Part shown: piece by piece, positions 48,482 through 57,467 of the stretch
Layout: each line of letters begins with the position of its first letter
Position numbering within the stretch: the stretch's first letter is position 1
Origin: Streptomyces griseocarneus
GTDB lineage: Bacteria > Actinomycetota > Actinomycetes > Streptomycetales > Streptomycetaceae
DNA: 64,000 bases
NCBI RefSeq assembly: GCF_014655595.1
Contig: NZ_BNBL01000001.1
Coordinates: 908,310-972,309 of the forward strand
Direction of reading: 5' to 3'
Position numbers and translations under genes: made by a program
The notes under the pieces: model-generated
The model's input: the letters and a program-made list of their open reading frames with translations, nothing else
Databases searched by the model: none
Told to the model about the DNA's origin: nothing

Positions 48482-49874
48482 CCACCGGCTTCGTGGCGTC
48501 GGTCGCGGGGCGTACGGGGGCGAGGCGGGCGGTGATGACGAGGGTGCCCTCCTCCACCTGGTAGTCCAGCGGCAGGCCGAGGGCGCGCATGGCCGCGACC
48601 ATGGGGGTGTTGGAGGAGGTGGTGACGGCGTAGACGCTCTCGCAGTCCGCCTCGCAGGCCATGGCCACCAGGCGGCCGAGCAGTTCCCGGCCGACGCCCC
48701 GCTGCTGCCAGTCGTCCTCGACGAGCAGCGCGACCTCGGTCTCGTCGCCGTCCCACAGCAGATGGCCCAGCGCCACCAGGCGGCCGGAGGCGGTGTAGGC
48801 GGCCAGCGTGCGGCCGAAGCGGGGGCTCAGCAGGTGGCGCAGATAGCGGTCGGCGTCGGTGACGGGGCCGTGGTAGCGGCGCGAGAGCGTGGCCGGGGAG
48901 CAGCGTTCGTGCATCGCGCGCGCGGCGACGAGGTCACCGGCGTCGGCGCGGCGGACGGTGATCTCGTTGCCCTCCGGCAGCGTCAGGACGTCGCTGCGCG
49001 GCGGTACGCGCGGGCCGAGGCGGGCGTCGAGCGCGACCAGGGCGCGGGCGCGCGCGAACTCGGTGGGGGTGAAGGGCAGGTACGGGCGCTCGATGGTGAT
49101 CGACCCGCCCGAGGGGTCGCGCAGCCGCATCACCGTCTCCTCCCACTCGCCGTCCTCGGGGACGGGCTCGGCGGCCGGGCCGCCGCCCCGCACCGGCCGG
49201 TTCGGTATCGAGCGGATGGTGCAGCGGCCCAGCAGCTGGCGCAGGGCGAGGGGGAGTTCGGAGGCGTCCAGCGCGGTGCGGGTGGCCAGGCCCAGCACCC
49301 GGGTCGGGGCGTCGACGAGGTCGTGCGCGTCGGCGCGCTCCAGCCAGGTCTCGCGGCCGCCCCCGGCGGCGGCCGCCCCGGTCAGGTCGGCCGGGGCCAG
49401 CGTCGCCGGGGAGCGCAGCAGGAGCTCGTCGACGGTGCCGTCGGCCAGCGGATGGGTCTGCAGGGACAGTATGTCGACGCGCAGGTCCGCCAGCGCCAGG
49501 CACAGGGCGGCCAGGCTGCCCGGCTCGTCGCGGACCGTCGTGCGCATCCGCCACAGCGCCGTGCCGCCCTCCCCGGGGCCCGGGGAGGCGGACGCCGGCG
49601 CCGTGGCGCCCGTATCGGGCAGGGCCTCGTGCCTGCCCGTGGGCGGTGGCGCGTGGCCCCGGCGCCGTGACCACCAGATGTGGAAGCCGGCCGTGGCCAG
49701 CAGCGCGGCCGCCGAACCGATCAGCAGGGCGGGGCCGTCGGGGCCGTGCACGACCGTGTCGGCCACCGAGTCGGCGGCCGCGACCGCCGTGAACAGAGCG
49801 GCCAGTTCCGCCAGGTCCCGGCGCCAGTGGTGGCGGTGTCGGGGGGAGCTCTTCGCGAGGTTCTCGTCGGTCAT
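48465..49874 (-). CDS. Membrane-associated protein with ACT-like and GNAT domains
   Basis: A 469-residue protein. An N-terminal basic region is followed by two weakly hydrophobic segments (LAALFTAVAAADSVADTV, ALLIGSAAALLATAGFHIWW; about 20-70). An ACT-like domain starts near 107 (MRTTVRDEPGSLAALCLALA). A GNAT domain starts near 305 (ITVRRADAGDLVAARAMHER, EVALLVEDDWQQRGVGRELL as the acetyl-CoA site). It may be an amino-acid-sensing acetyltransferase like other ACT-GNAT lysine acetyltransferases in actinobacteria. The membrane part is my inference. Start ATG at 49874, with only a weak ribosome site. Confidence 0.78.
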   Translation of the reverse strand: MTDENLAKSSPRHRHHWRRDLAELAALFTAVAAADSVADTVVHGPDGPALLIGSAAALLATAGFHIWWSRRRGHAPPPTGRHEALPDTGATAPASASPGPGEGGTALWRMRTTVRDEPGSLAALCLALADLRVDILSLQTHPLADGTVDELLLRSPATLAPADLTGAAAAGGGRETWLERADAHDLVDAPTRVLGLATRTALDASELPLALRQLLGRCTIRSIPNRPVRGGGPAAEPVPEDGEWEETVMRLRDPSGGSITIERPYLPFTPTEFARARALVALDARLGPRVPPRSDVLTLPEGNEITVRRADAGDLVAARAMHERCSPATLSRRYHGPVTDADRYLRHLLSPRFGRTLAAYTASGRLVALGHLLWDGDETEVALLVEDDWQQRGVGRELLGRLVAMACEADCESVYAVTTSSNTPMVAAMRALGLPLDYQVEEGTLVITARLAPVRPATDATKPVASRRR

Positions 49875-50040
49875 GACACCACCCTGGCCGAGCGGTGTTG
49901 CGTGATCACGAACGCCCTGTGTCCCGCAGGTAAAGGACCAATGCGCCCGGTGCCGGACGATTCGGGACAACCCCCGGGGGCGAGGATCCGCGCCGGATAT
50001 CGGAGAGACAGTTCCGCCGCGGCCGTGGCAGGCTGACGGC

Positions 50041-50406
50041 ATGCTTGATCACATCGCGATCCAGGTAGGGGACATCGCGGCGAGCGCGCTGTTCTACGAC
50101 ACCGTCCTCGCACCGCTCGGCGGCGGGCGGACCAAGGAGTTCGGCGAGAACATCGGCTACGGAACGACGGGACACACCCTGTGGCTCGTCCCCGCCACCG
50201 ACGCCGCACCGGCCCGTGAGCTGCACCTCGCCTTCGTGGCGGCCGATCGCGCGGCCGTCGACGCGTTCCACGCGGCCGCGGTCGCGGCCGGCGCCGAGTC
50301 GCTGCACGCCCCGCGGCTGTGGCCGGAGTACCACGCCTCGTACTACGGAGCCTTCGTGCGCGACCCCGACGGCAACAACGTCGAGGCCGTCTGCCACACG
50401 CCGTAG
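50041..50406 (+). CDS. VOC-family (glyoxalase/dioxygenase fold) protein
   Basis: A 121-residue vicinal-oxygen-chelate protein: MLDHIAIQVGDIAASALFYD at the start and YGAFVRDPDGNNVEAVCH at the end are the paired beta-alpha-beta-beta-beta motifs, with His and Glu metal ligands in place. Substrate unknown. CAGGCT ends 6 nt before the ATG and may be a leaderless -10. Convergent with the disulfide oxidoreductase, stops 3 nt apart. Confidence 0.88.
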   Translation: MLDHIAIQVGDIAASALFYDTVLAPLGGGRTKEFGENIGYGTTGHTLWLVPATDAAPARELHLAFVAADRAAVDAFHAAAVAAGAESLHAPRLWPEYHASYYGAFVRDPDGNNVEAVCHTP

Positions 50407-50408
50407 CC

Positions 50409-51773
50409 TCAGGCGCGGCGCAGCTCGCGCAGCGCCTCCTCCACGCCGCGGTGGAAGGTCGGGTAGGCGTAGATCATGTGCCGCAGCGCCTCGACGGGCA
50501 CCTCCGCCTGGATCGCGACCGCCAGGCCGTACATCACCTCGCCGCCCGTCGGCCCGGCCGTGGTCGCGCCGACGAGCACGCCCCGGTCCGCGTCCTCGAC
50601 CAGCTTGACCAGGCCCTCGTTGCCCGCCTTGTGGATCCAGCCGCGCGTCGAGGAGGGCACCCGGGACAGGCCCGTGCGCACCGTGAGGCCCTTCTCGCGG
50701 GCCTGCTTCTCGGTCAGGCCCACCGCGCCGATCTCCGGGTCGGTGAAGGTCACGCGCGGCAGGGCGCGGTAGTCCGCGTCCGGGCCGCCCTCGCCGAGGA
50801 TCGCCCGGATGGCGATGTCCGCCTCGTACATCGCCACGTGCGTGAAGGCACCGTGCCCGGTCACATCGCCCACGCCCCACAGTCCGGGCGCCGCCAGCAG
50901 CTGTCCGTCGGTCCTCAGCCACCGCGCCGTGGGGTCCAGGCCGACGGTGTCCAGGCCCAGCACGGACAGGTCCGCCCGGCGGCCCGTGGCGACGAGCAGC
51001 CGGTCGGCGGTCAGTTCCTCGCCGTTCTCCAGGACCAGCGTGAACGCGTCACCGCCGTGCCGCACCCGGGCCGCCCGCGCGCCCGTGCGCAGGGTCAGGC
51101 CCTCGGCGCGCAGCACCTCGGCCACCAGCTCGCCCGCCTCCGGCTCCTCCACCGGGATCAGGTTGTCCAGCGCCTCCACCACGGTCACCCGGGTGCCGAA
51201 GCGGGCGTAGACCTGGGCCAGTTCCAGCCCGATCGCGCCCCCGCCGAGCACCAGCAGCGAGCCCGGCGCCTCCTTGGCGGCGATCGCGTCCCGGTTGGTC
51301 CAGTACGGCACCGCGTCCAGCCCCGGCACCGGCGGGATCTGCGGCCGGGTGCCGGTGGCGAGGACGATCCCGCGCCGGGCCTCGAAGACCTCGCCGTTCA
51401 CCTCGACCCGCCCCGGCCCGGCCAGCCGGCCGCGCCCGCGCACCAGCCGGCCGCCCTTGCCGGTGAAGCGGTCGGCGGCGACGCGGTCGTCCCAGTCGTC
51501 GGTGGCCTCGTCGCGGATGCGCGCGGCCACCGGCGCCCAGTCGGGGGAGACCCGGGCCGAGCCCGCCATGCCGGGCACGCGCCGGGCCTCGGCCAGCAGG
51601 TTCCCGGCACGGATCATCATCTTGCTCGGCACGCAGCCCCAGTACGGGCACTCGCCGCCGACCAGTTCGGCCTCCACGCCCACCACGTCCAGCCCGGTGC
51701 CGGCCAGCTCGCCGGCCACGTGCTCGCCGCCCGGACCCATTCCGATGACGACGACGTCCACCTGCTCGGTCAC
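50409..51773 (-). CDS. Pyridine nucleotide-disulfide oxidoreductase, variant active site
   Basis: A 454-residue class I flavoprotein disulfide reductase. FAD fold VVVIGMGPGGEHVA; redox-active disulfide GGECPYWGCVPSK (C-x4-C, but ECPYWGC instead of the usual TCLNVGC); NAD(P) fold LLVLGGGAIGLELAQV; FAD site GLWGVGDVTGHG. In the C-terminal interface the HPT motif that supplies the catalytic His reads YPTFHRGVEE, so the His is shifted or absent. The exact substrate is unknown; lipoamide, glutathione and mercuric reductase labels are not justified. GTG at 51773 is chosen because GAGAGAGG is 9 nt before it. Confidence 0.85.
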   Translation of the reverse strand: MTEQVDVVVIGMGPGGEHVAGELAGTGLDVVGVEAELVGGECPYWGCVPSKMMIRAGNLLAEARRVPGMAGSARVSPDWAPVAARIRDEATDDWDDRVAADRFTGKGGRLVRGRGRLAGPGRVEVNGEVFEARRGIVLATGTRPQIPPVPGLDAVPYWTNRDAIAAKEAPGSLLVLGGGAIGLELAQVYARFGTRVTVVEALDNLIPVEEPEAGELVAEVLRAEGLTLRTGARAARVRHGGDAFTLVLENGEELTADRLLVATGRRADLSVLGLDTVGLDPTARWLRTDGQLLAAPGLWGVGDVTGHGAFTHVAMYEADIAIRAILGEGGPDADYRALPRVTFTDPEIGAVGLTEKQAREKGLTVRTGLSRVPSSTRGWIHKAGNEGLVKLVEDADRGVLVGATTAGPTGGEVMYGLAVAIQAEVPVEALRHMIYAYPTFHRGVEEALRELRRA

Positions 51774-51834
51774 GGCACGCACCCTCTCTCGCGTCGGCTC
51801 CGGGTGCCCACCATCCCACCGGGCCGGGGGAGCG

Positions 51835-53409
51835 TCACTGTCCGACGCGCCCCGGTTGGAGCACCTTGGTGAACAGCACCGCGCCCCGCTCGTCCCGCAG
51901 CCGTACGGTCAGCTCGCCGCTCGCCCCGTCGATGGCGACCTCGCCGAAGAACTGGCTGTCCTGCCCGGGCGGCACGTTCGCGGTGGCGGGGGCCCTGACG
52001 AAGGGCTGCTCGGGCCCGAAGGTCGCGTCCAGCTTCACGGCGGGGAACCCGCCCGCGTTCAGCGGGCCCGTGACGAACTCCCAGAAGGGCTCGAAGTCCT
52101 TGAAAGCCGCCCGCGAGGGGGCGTAGTGCTGGGCGGAGGTGTAGTGCACGTCGGCCGTCAGCCACACCGTGCCGGTGATGCGCCGGTGCTTGATGTGCCG
52201 CAGCAGCTCGGCGATCTGCAGCTCGCGGCCCAGCGGCGCGCCCGGATCGCCCTGCGCGACGGCCTCGAAGTTCACCGGGCCGTCGGCCACGACCAGGCCC
52301 AGCGGCATGTCGGCGGCGATCACCTTCCACACCGCCCGCGAGCGCGACAGCTCCCGCTTGAGCCACCGCAGCTGCTCCGCGCCGAGGATCCCCCGGGCGT
52401 CGTCGGGCCGCCGGCCGGGGGAGTTGGCGTCGCGGTAGGTGCGCATGTCGAGGACGAACAGGTCGAGCAGCGGGCCGTGCCGCAGCACCCGGTACACCCG
52501 GCCGTCGCCGTCCGGGCTCTGGGTGGACACCGGGAAGTACTCGGAGAAGGCGCGCCGCGAGCGGGCGGCCAGCACGTCGACGTTCTTCTCGGTGTAGCGC
52601 GCGTCGTCCAGGATCTGGCCCGGGTACCAGTTGTTGCGCACCTCGTGGTCGTCCCACTGCACGACGGCGGGCACCTGGGCGTTGAGCCGTCTGAGGTGGT
52701 CGTCGAGCAGGTTGTAGCGGAACGCCCCGCGGAACTCCGCGAGGCTCTCGGCGACCTTCGACTTCTCCTCGGTGGTGACGTTGCGCCAGGTGCCGCCGCC
52801 GGGCAGGGCGATGCTCGGGGGGATGGGACTGTCGGCGTAGACGTTGTCGCCGCTGCAGAGGAAGAAGTCGGGGTCCAGGCGGCGCATGTGCTCGAAGATG
52901 CGGTAGCCGCCGCGGTCGGGGTTGATGCCCCAGCCCTGCCCCGCGAGGTCGCCGGACCACACGAAGCGCACGTCCTCGCGGCGCGCGGGAGCGGTGCGGA
53001 ACGTGCCGTAGACCGGCCGGCCGGTGCGCCGGGGGTCGTCGGGGTCGGCGAGGACCACGCGGTAGTGGATCTGCTCGCCCGGCGGCAGGCCGCGCAGGGC
53101 CGTGCGGCCCGTGAAGTCGGTGCCGGGACCGACCACCGGTCCCGCCCAGCGGCGGACCGTGCGGAAGGACTCGGTCGCCGACGTCTCCACGATCATCCGG
53201 GCCCTGCGGTCCGACCGCACCCACACCAGCCCCGAGGAGGTGGTGACGTCCCCCGCCTGCGTGCCCCAGTCCGCGCTCGGCCGGCCCGCCAGCGCCAGGG
53301 CCGGGGCCGTGCCGCCGAGGGCCGGCAGCGCGGCCGCCCCGGCGGCGGCCGCCGATCCCCGCAGCAGCGCCCGCCGGCCGATGCCGCCCCGCCCGGATCC
53401 GTACGCCAT
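51835..53409 (-). CDS. phoD: PhoD-family alkaline phosphatase, Tat-exported
   Basis: A 524-residue protein. The N-terminus GRRALLRGSAAAAGAAALPA is a twin-arginine signal, followed by an ALA cleavage region near residue 40. A beta-sandwich domain (about 45-140) is followed by the PhoD metallophosphatase domain: RFVWSGDLAGQG, FFLCSGDNVYAD, VVQWDDHEVRNNW, and WLTADVHYTSAQ carry the Fe/Ca ligands (with a Cys in the family position). It is a secreted phosphomonoesterase or diesterase likely induced by phosphate starvation; no clear PHO box was found. AGGAGGT 8 nt before ATG 53409. Confidence 0.93.
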   Translation of the reverse strand: MAYGSGRGGIGRRALLRGSAAAAGAAALPALGGTAPALALAGRPSADWGTQAGDVTTSSGLVWVRSDRRARMIVETSATESFRTVRRWAGPVVGPGTDFTGRTALRGLPPGEQIHYRVVLADPDDPRRTGRPVYGTFRTAPARREDVRFVWSGDLAGQGWGINPDRGGYRIFEHMRRLDPDFFLCSGDNVYADSPIPPSIALPGGGTWRNVTTEEKSKVAESLAEFRGAFRYNLLDDHLRRLNAQVPAVVQWDDHEVRNNWYPGQILDDARYTEKNVDVLAARSRRAFSEYFPVSTQSPDGDGRVYRVLRHGPLLDLFVLDMRTYRDANSPGRRPDDARGILGAEQLRWLKRELSRSRAVWKVIAADMPLGLVVADGPVNFEAVAQGDPGAPLGRELQIAELLRHIKHRRITGTVWLTADVHYTSAQHYAPSRAAFKDFEPFWEFVTGPLNAGGFPAVKLDATFGPEQPFVRAPATANVPPGQDSQFFGEVAIDGASGELTVRLRDERGAVLFTKVLQPGRVGQ

Positions 53410-53547
53410 GGAAGCAACCTCCTGTGCATCCGGCCCCGCCCCACTGGCCCCGGCCGGTGTCCCGTTCCTACCTGCGTCACATGCCCGGCAGCCGAACGCA
53501 CCGTGAACAGCGGGCGCGTGCGGCTCCGCCGTCCCGGCCGCCGCCGC

Positions 53548-54390
53548 TCAGAGCGAGGTGCCGGGGCGTGAGGTGTCGAGGATGACGCGGGCGACCAGTG
53601 CCGGGTCGTCGTTCATGGGGACGTGCCCGCAGCCGGGCAGCCGTACGAGCCGGGCGCCGGGGATGACGCGCTTGGCCCGGACGCCCTGGCGGCGCAGCAG
53701 GATCCGGTCCTTCGTGCCCCAGGCGACGGTGACCGGAAGGTCCGGCAGGTCGTGGGTGAACAGGACGGTCCGCCCGGCGGCGAGGGTGGCCTCGAAGCCC
53801 GTGGCCTCGCGCAGCGCCCGCGTCTCGGCGACGACGGCGTCGGGGGAACGGCGGCCGGGGCGGGCGTAGATGGTGCCGGCCAGCGCCGCCCGGCCGGCGG
53901 CCGTACGGACCAGGCGGGCCAGGGCCCCGTCCGGCAGGCGCAGCGCCCCGTGCCGCATGCCCAGCAGCATGCCGAAGGCGTAGCGGCGCTCGGCCTCGGT
54001 CCAGAACCCGGCGGGGGCGAGCGCGGTGACGGACCGTACGAGCTTCTCGTGCCCCAGCTGCAGGGCGAGCAGCCCGCCCAGGGAGTTGCCGGCGACGTGC
54101 GGCCGGTCCAGGCCCAGGCTCTCGAAGAGGGCGCGCAGGACGGGGACCACGCCGGCCAGGTCGTAGGAGACGCCCGCGGGCAGGGCGGGGGAGCGGCCGA
54201 AGCCGGGCAGGTCCACGGCGATCACGTCCCGCTCGGCGGCGAGTATGCCCACCACCGGATCCCAGGCCTGGAGGTGATGGCCGATGCCGTGCAGCAGGAC
54301 CAGCGGCTCGCCGCCGCCGACGCGTTCGTACACCACCTCGGCCGTGTGCTTCCCGGCGGGGTCGATGGGGAAGGAGACCGTCTCGGCCAT
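53548..54390 (-). CDS. Alpha/beta hydrolase, intact catalytic triad
   Basis: A 280-residue alpha/beta-hydrolase: HGIGHHLQAW oxyanion region, VAVDLPGFGRS, nucleophile Ser in AGNSLGGLLAL, Asp in WGTKDRIL and His in PGCGHVPMND. Substrate unknown. In contrast to the hydrolase at 1546, all three catalytic residues are present. Leftward, 126 nt from the start of the SDR gene's end. Confidence 0.88.
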   Translation of the reverse strand: MAETVSFPIDPAGKHTAEVVYERVGGGEPLVLLHGIGHHLQAWDPVVGILAAERDVIAVDLPGFGRSPALPAGVSYDLAGVVPVLRALFESLGLDRPHVAGNSLGGLLALQLGHEKLVRSVTALAPAGFWTEAERRYAFGMLLGMRHGALRLPDGALARLVRTAAGRAALAGTIYARPGRRSPDAVVAETRALREATGFEATLAAGRTVLFTHDLPDLPVTVAWGTKDRILLRRQGVRAKRVIPGARLVRLPGCGHVPMNDDPALVARVILDTSRPGTSL

Positions 54391-54516
54391 GGGAGCTCCT
54401 CGTCATCCGTGGGGGCGACGTACCGAGACAGGATGTCAGCAACGGTTACCGCTGGGTAGACCTCGTGCGTCGCGGGCGGCGACACACTGCCGCGGCGGCC
54501 CGCCGGCCACCGGCCG

Positions 54517-55275
54517 TCACAGGCCTCCGGCCACCCGCAGCACGGCGCCGGTGGTGTACGACGCCTCCGGCGACAGCAGCCACGCCACGGCCCCGGCGAC
54601 CTCCTCGGGCTCGCCGGGGCGGCCCATCGGCACCCGGTCGGACTTGCGCCACGGCCGCTGGGGGTCGCCCATCGCGGCGTGGATGTCGGTGACGATCATC
54701 CCGGGCTGCACCGAATTGACCCGGACGCCCTCCAGGGCGAGCTCCTTGGACAGCCCCACGGTCATCGCGTCCACGGCGGCCTTGCTCGCCGCGTAGTGCA
54801 CGTACTCTCCGGGGCTGCCCAGCGTGGCCGCGCCGGACGAGATGTTCACGATGGCGCCGCCGCCTCCGCCGTGCCGCGTGGACATCTCCAGGGCCGCCCG
54901 CCGGGCGCAGATCAGCGCGCCCGTCACATTGACGTCGACGACGCGGCGTATCCGCTCCACCGGGGTCTCGGTGAAGGAGCCCAACAGCCCGGTGATCCCG
55001 GCGTTGTTGACCAGGCCGGTGACCGGGCCCAGCCGCTCCTTCACGGTGTCGAAGAACGCGTCGACCTGGCTCTCGACGCTGGTGTCCACCTGCGCCACCA
55101 CGCACGCGACGCCCTCCTCGCGCACCGCGGCCGCCGTCTTCTCGGCGGCCTCGCGGGAGCGTTCGTAGCCGATGCCCACGCTGTGCCCGTCGCGGGCCAG
55201 CCGCAGCGCGACCGCCGCACCGATGCCCCTGCCGCCCCCGGTGACCACCGTGACCAGGCCCGTCGTACGCTCCAC
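54517..55275 (-). CDS. Short-chain dehydrogenase/reductase
   Basis: A 252-residue classical SDR: TGGGRGIG cofactor motif (13-20), NNAG, catalytic Ser in NISSG, YAASK and the C-terminal VNSVQPGMIVTD. The GY...R stretch after beta-2 (GIGYERSREAA) suggests NADP(H). Resembles FabG-like oxidoreductases of sugar or ketoacyl type. Its start faces the dre-like operator, so it may be controlled by the divergent GntR protein. Confidence 0.9.
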   Translation of the reverse strand: MERTTGLVTVVTGGGRGIGAAVALRLARDGHSVGIGYERSREAAEKTAAAVREEGVACVVAQVDTSVESQVDAFFDTVKERLGPVTGLVNNAGITGLLGSFTETPVERIRRVVDVNVTGALICARRAALEMSTRHGGGGGAIVNISSGAATLGSPGEYVHYAASKAAVDAMTVGLSKELALEGVRVNSVQPGMIVTDIHAAMGDPQRPWRKSDRVPMGRPGEPEEVAGAVAWLLSPEASYTTGAVLRVAGGL

Positions 55276-55362
55276 CGCTTCGCTCCCCGCCGTTCCCGCC
55301 GATGCCCCGCCGATGTCCGGTCACCGTACCCGAGGTCACCGACAGTGGCGGCGGTGGACGTC

Positions 55363-55398
55363 ATTGGTCTTGACCAAGTGGGCACACCGTCCTATGGT
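55363..55398 (+). promoter_or_regulatory. dre-like operator overlapping the -35 of the gntR promoter
   Basis: TTGGTC-TT-GACCAA (55364-55377) is a perfect dyad with the TGGTCTNGACCA core of the DasR binding site (consensus ACTGGTCTAGACCACT; 12 of 16 positions match). It overlaps TTGACC (55370-55375), which with TATGGT (55393-55398, 17-bp spacer) forms a good promoter for the GntR gene. Confidence 0.75.
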
Positions 55399-55460
55399 CG
55401 CAGGCATACTGCAACAACCTTTAATAAAGAAGCGCGCGAAAAGCTTTGCGGAGGATCAGG

Positions 55461-56210
55461 GTGGGGACCACGCGGCTGGAATCGGTACCGGAACCGAAGT
55501 ACTGGCACCTGAAGACCGTCCTGAGCGACGCACTCGACTCCGAGTTCTCCGTGGGCGAGATCCTGCCCAACGAACGTGAGCTCGCGGCCCGTTTCGGCGT
55601 CGCCCGGGCCACGCTCCGCCAGGCGCTCGAACAGCTGGAGCTCGAGGGACGCCTGCAACGCCGCCGGGGCGTGGGCACCACCGTCGCACCGCCCCGCATG
55701 GGCGTGGCCGTCGCCGACGCCGGGCACGCCTGGCCCGGCACCGCCGCCGACGCCTGGCAGTCCCTCGACAGCAGCGAGGAGGCCCCGCCCGCGGCGGTCG
55801 CCCGGCTGCTGGACACCGCCCCCGACGAGGCCGTGCACACCGTGCGCCGGCACCGCAGGACGCACGGCCAGCCCGTCGCCGCCGAGTTGCTGTACGTACC
55901 CGCCGCCAGCGTCCCGGGCCTCGCCGCCATCGACGCCCCCGCGGGCCCGGCCCGCGCCCGTGCCGTGCTGCGCGAGCTGCAGCGCCTGCGGCTGGAGGGC
56001 CAGGACCGGGCCGTGGAGCTGGGCTCGGCCCGCGCCGACGACGCCAAGCAGCTCGACCGGCTGCCCGGCGCCCCCGTGCTCGTCGTGACCACCCGCTACG
56101 TCGCCGACGGACGCACTGCCGCCGTCGCCGTGGCCACCTACCGGGCCGACACCTGCCGGCTCACCTTCGGCGACCCGGCCGGGGCCGACGTGGAGCTCCT
56201 CGCGGTCTGA
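55461..56210 (+). CDS. GntR/HutC-family regulator (DasR-like, UTRA domain)
   Basis: A 249-residue regulator. The winged HTH at about 10-80 includes KYWHLKTVLSDAL, LPNERELAARFGVARATLRQ and RRRGVGTTVAPPRM, close to the DasR family. The UTRA ligand domain covers about 95-245 (VRRHRRTHGQPVAAELLYVP, ATYRADTCRLTF). Ligand probably a phosphosugar or similar; not certain. The start is GTG at 55461 with GGAGG 6 nt upstream. The operator above implies autoregulation. The neighbouring ROK gene strengthens a link to sugar control. Confidence 0.88.
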   Translation: MGTTRLESVPEPKYWHLKTVLSDALDSEFSVGEILPNERELAARFGVARATLRQALEQLELEGRLQRRRGVGTTVAPPRMGVAVADAGHAWPGTAADAWQSLDSSEEAPPAAVARLLDTAPDEAVHTVRRHRRTHGQPVAAELLYVPAASVPGLAAIDAPAGPARARAVLRELQRLRLEGQDRAVELGSARADDAKQLDRLPGAPVLVVTTRYVADGRTAAVAVATYRADTCRLTFGDPAGADVELLAV

Positions 56211-56217
56211 GGGGCCC

Positions 56218-57387
56218 TCACACCCCGGTCCGGCGCCGCGCCGTGACCGTGCCCTCGACCGCGAAGAGCTGCTCCTCCACGTGGTCGAGGGCCAGCCGCA
56301 GCGCGCCCGTCGCCACCGCCGCCTCGCCCAGCAGCGACTGGGCCACCCGCGGCGGCCGCAGGCAGTAGCGGGCCAGCTCCCGGCGCAGCGGCTCCAGCAC
56401 GCCCGCCGGGCCGGCCGCCCAGCCGCCCACCACGACCAGCTCAGGGTCGAGCGCCAGCACCAGCGCCGCCACGTCGTGCACCAGCCGGCGCAGATACCGC
56501 TCCACGGCGGCCTTCGCCCCCGCGTCGCCCTGCCCCGCCATCGTGAACACCCGCGCCACCTGCGCCTCGTCCAGCGGGTGCAGCGGCTCACCGGTGGTCG
56601 ACAGCACCTCCTCGGGCGTGGCCTCCCGCCCCAGCAGGTGCAGCGCGCCGATCTCCCCGGCCGCGCCCCCGAACCCGCGGTGCAGCCGACCGCCGATCAG
56701 CGAGCCGGCCCCCGGGCTCAGCCCCGCCAGGACGAAGACCACGTCGTCCGAGCCGACCGCCGCGCCCTTCCAGTGCTCCGCCACCGCCGCGGCGTTGGCG
56801 TCGTTCTCCACCAGCACCGGGCACCGGAACGAGCGCCGCAGCCGCTCCCCGAGCGGCAGTCCGGTCCACTGCGGCAGCGCCGTGCCCAGCCGGATCGTCC
56901 CGTCCGCCTCCACGATGCCGGGGCTGGCCACCCCCACCGCGCGCAGCGAGCCGCGCGCCACCCCCGACCGCTTGAGCAGGTCGGCGACGGCGACCCGCAC
57001 CTGGTCCAGCCGCTCGTCGGCGGGCGCGGTCTCGGAGACCTCCACCTGCGCGGAGCCCCGCACCCGCCCGCCCAGGTCGGCCAGCAGCGCGGCGATGCGG
57101 TGCGGGCCGATCTCGATGCCCAGCAGATGCCCGGCCTCCACCCGGAACCGGAACCGCCGGGCCGGCCGTCCCTGACGGCGGGCGGCACCCTCCTCGGCCG
57201 CCGCCTCCACGACCAGGCCGGTGTCCATCAGGCCCTCGACCACGCCCTCGACGGTCGGCCGGGACAGACCCGTCACATTGACCAGGTCGGTGAGCGTGGG
57301 AGCCTCGGCGGCACGCAACGCGTGCAGCACCACGGCCGAATTGATCCGCCGCAGCAGAGACGGATCCCCACCGGTGAGCCGCCCCAA
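56218..57387 (-). CDS. ROK-family repressor lacking the zinc/kinase motif
   Basis: A 389-residue ROK protein. N-terminal winged HTH (about 8-65: TLTDLVNVTGLSRPTVEGVV) then the ROK ATPase-like fold (LLGIEIGPHRIAALLADLGG, GVASPGIVEADG, VENDANAAAVAEHW). Where sugar kinases and NagC-like ROKs have the CxCGxxGCxE zinc motif, this protein reads GEIGALHLLGREATPEEVL, so the Cys ligands are missing, and it is unlikely to be a kinase. The start is TTG at 57387 with GAGGAGG 7 nt before it; TACGAT upstream is a fair -10. Convergent with the GntR gene, 7 nt apart. Confidence 0.85.
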   Translation of the reverse strand: MGRLTGGDPSLLRRINSAVVLHALRAAEAPTLTDLVNVTGLSRPTVEGVVEGLMDTGLVVEAAAEEGAARRQGRPARRFRFRVEAGHLLGIEIGPHRIAALLADLGGRVRGSAQVEVSETAPADERLDQVRVAVADLLKRSGVARGSLRAVGVASPGIVEADGTIRLGTALPQWTGLPLGERLRRSFRCPVLVENDANAAAVAEHWKGAAVGSDDVVFVLAGLSPGAGSLIGGRLHRGFGGAAGEIGALHLLGREATPEEVLSTTGEPLHPLDEAQVARVFTMAGQGDAGAKAAVERYLRRLVHDVAALVLALDPELVVVGGWAAGPAGVLEPLRRELARYCLRPPRVAQSLLGEAAVATGALRLALDHVEEQLFAVEGTVTARRRTGV

Positions 57388-57467
57388 CGTGCCGCCTCCT
57401 CGCTTTGCGTGCCCTTTGCCCGCACGGATCGTATCCGGTGACGGGGGGCCCGGCGAGCCTTGGGACC

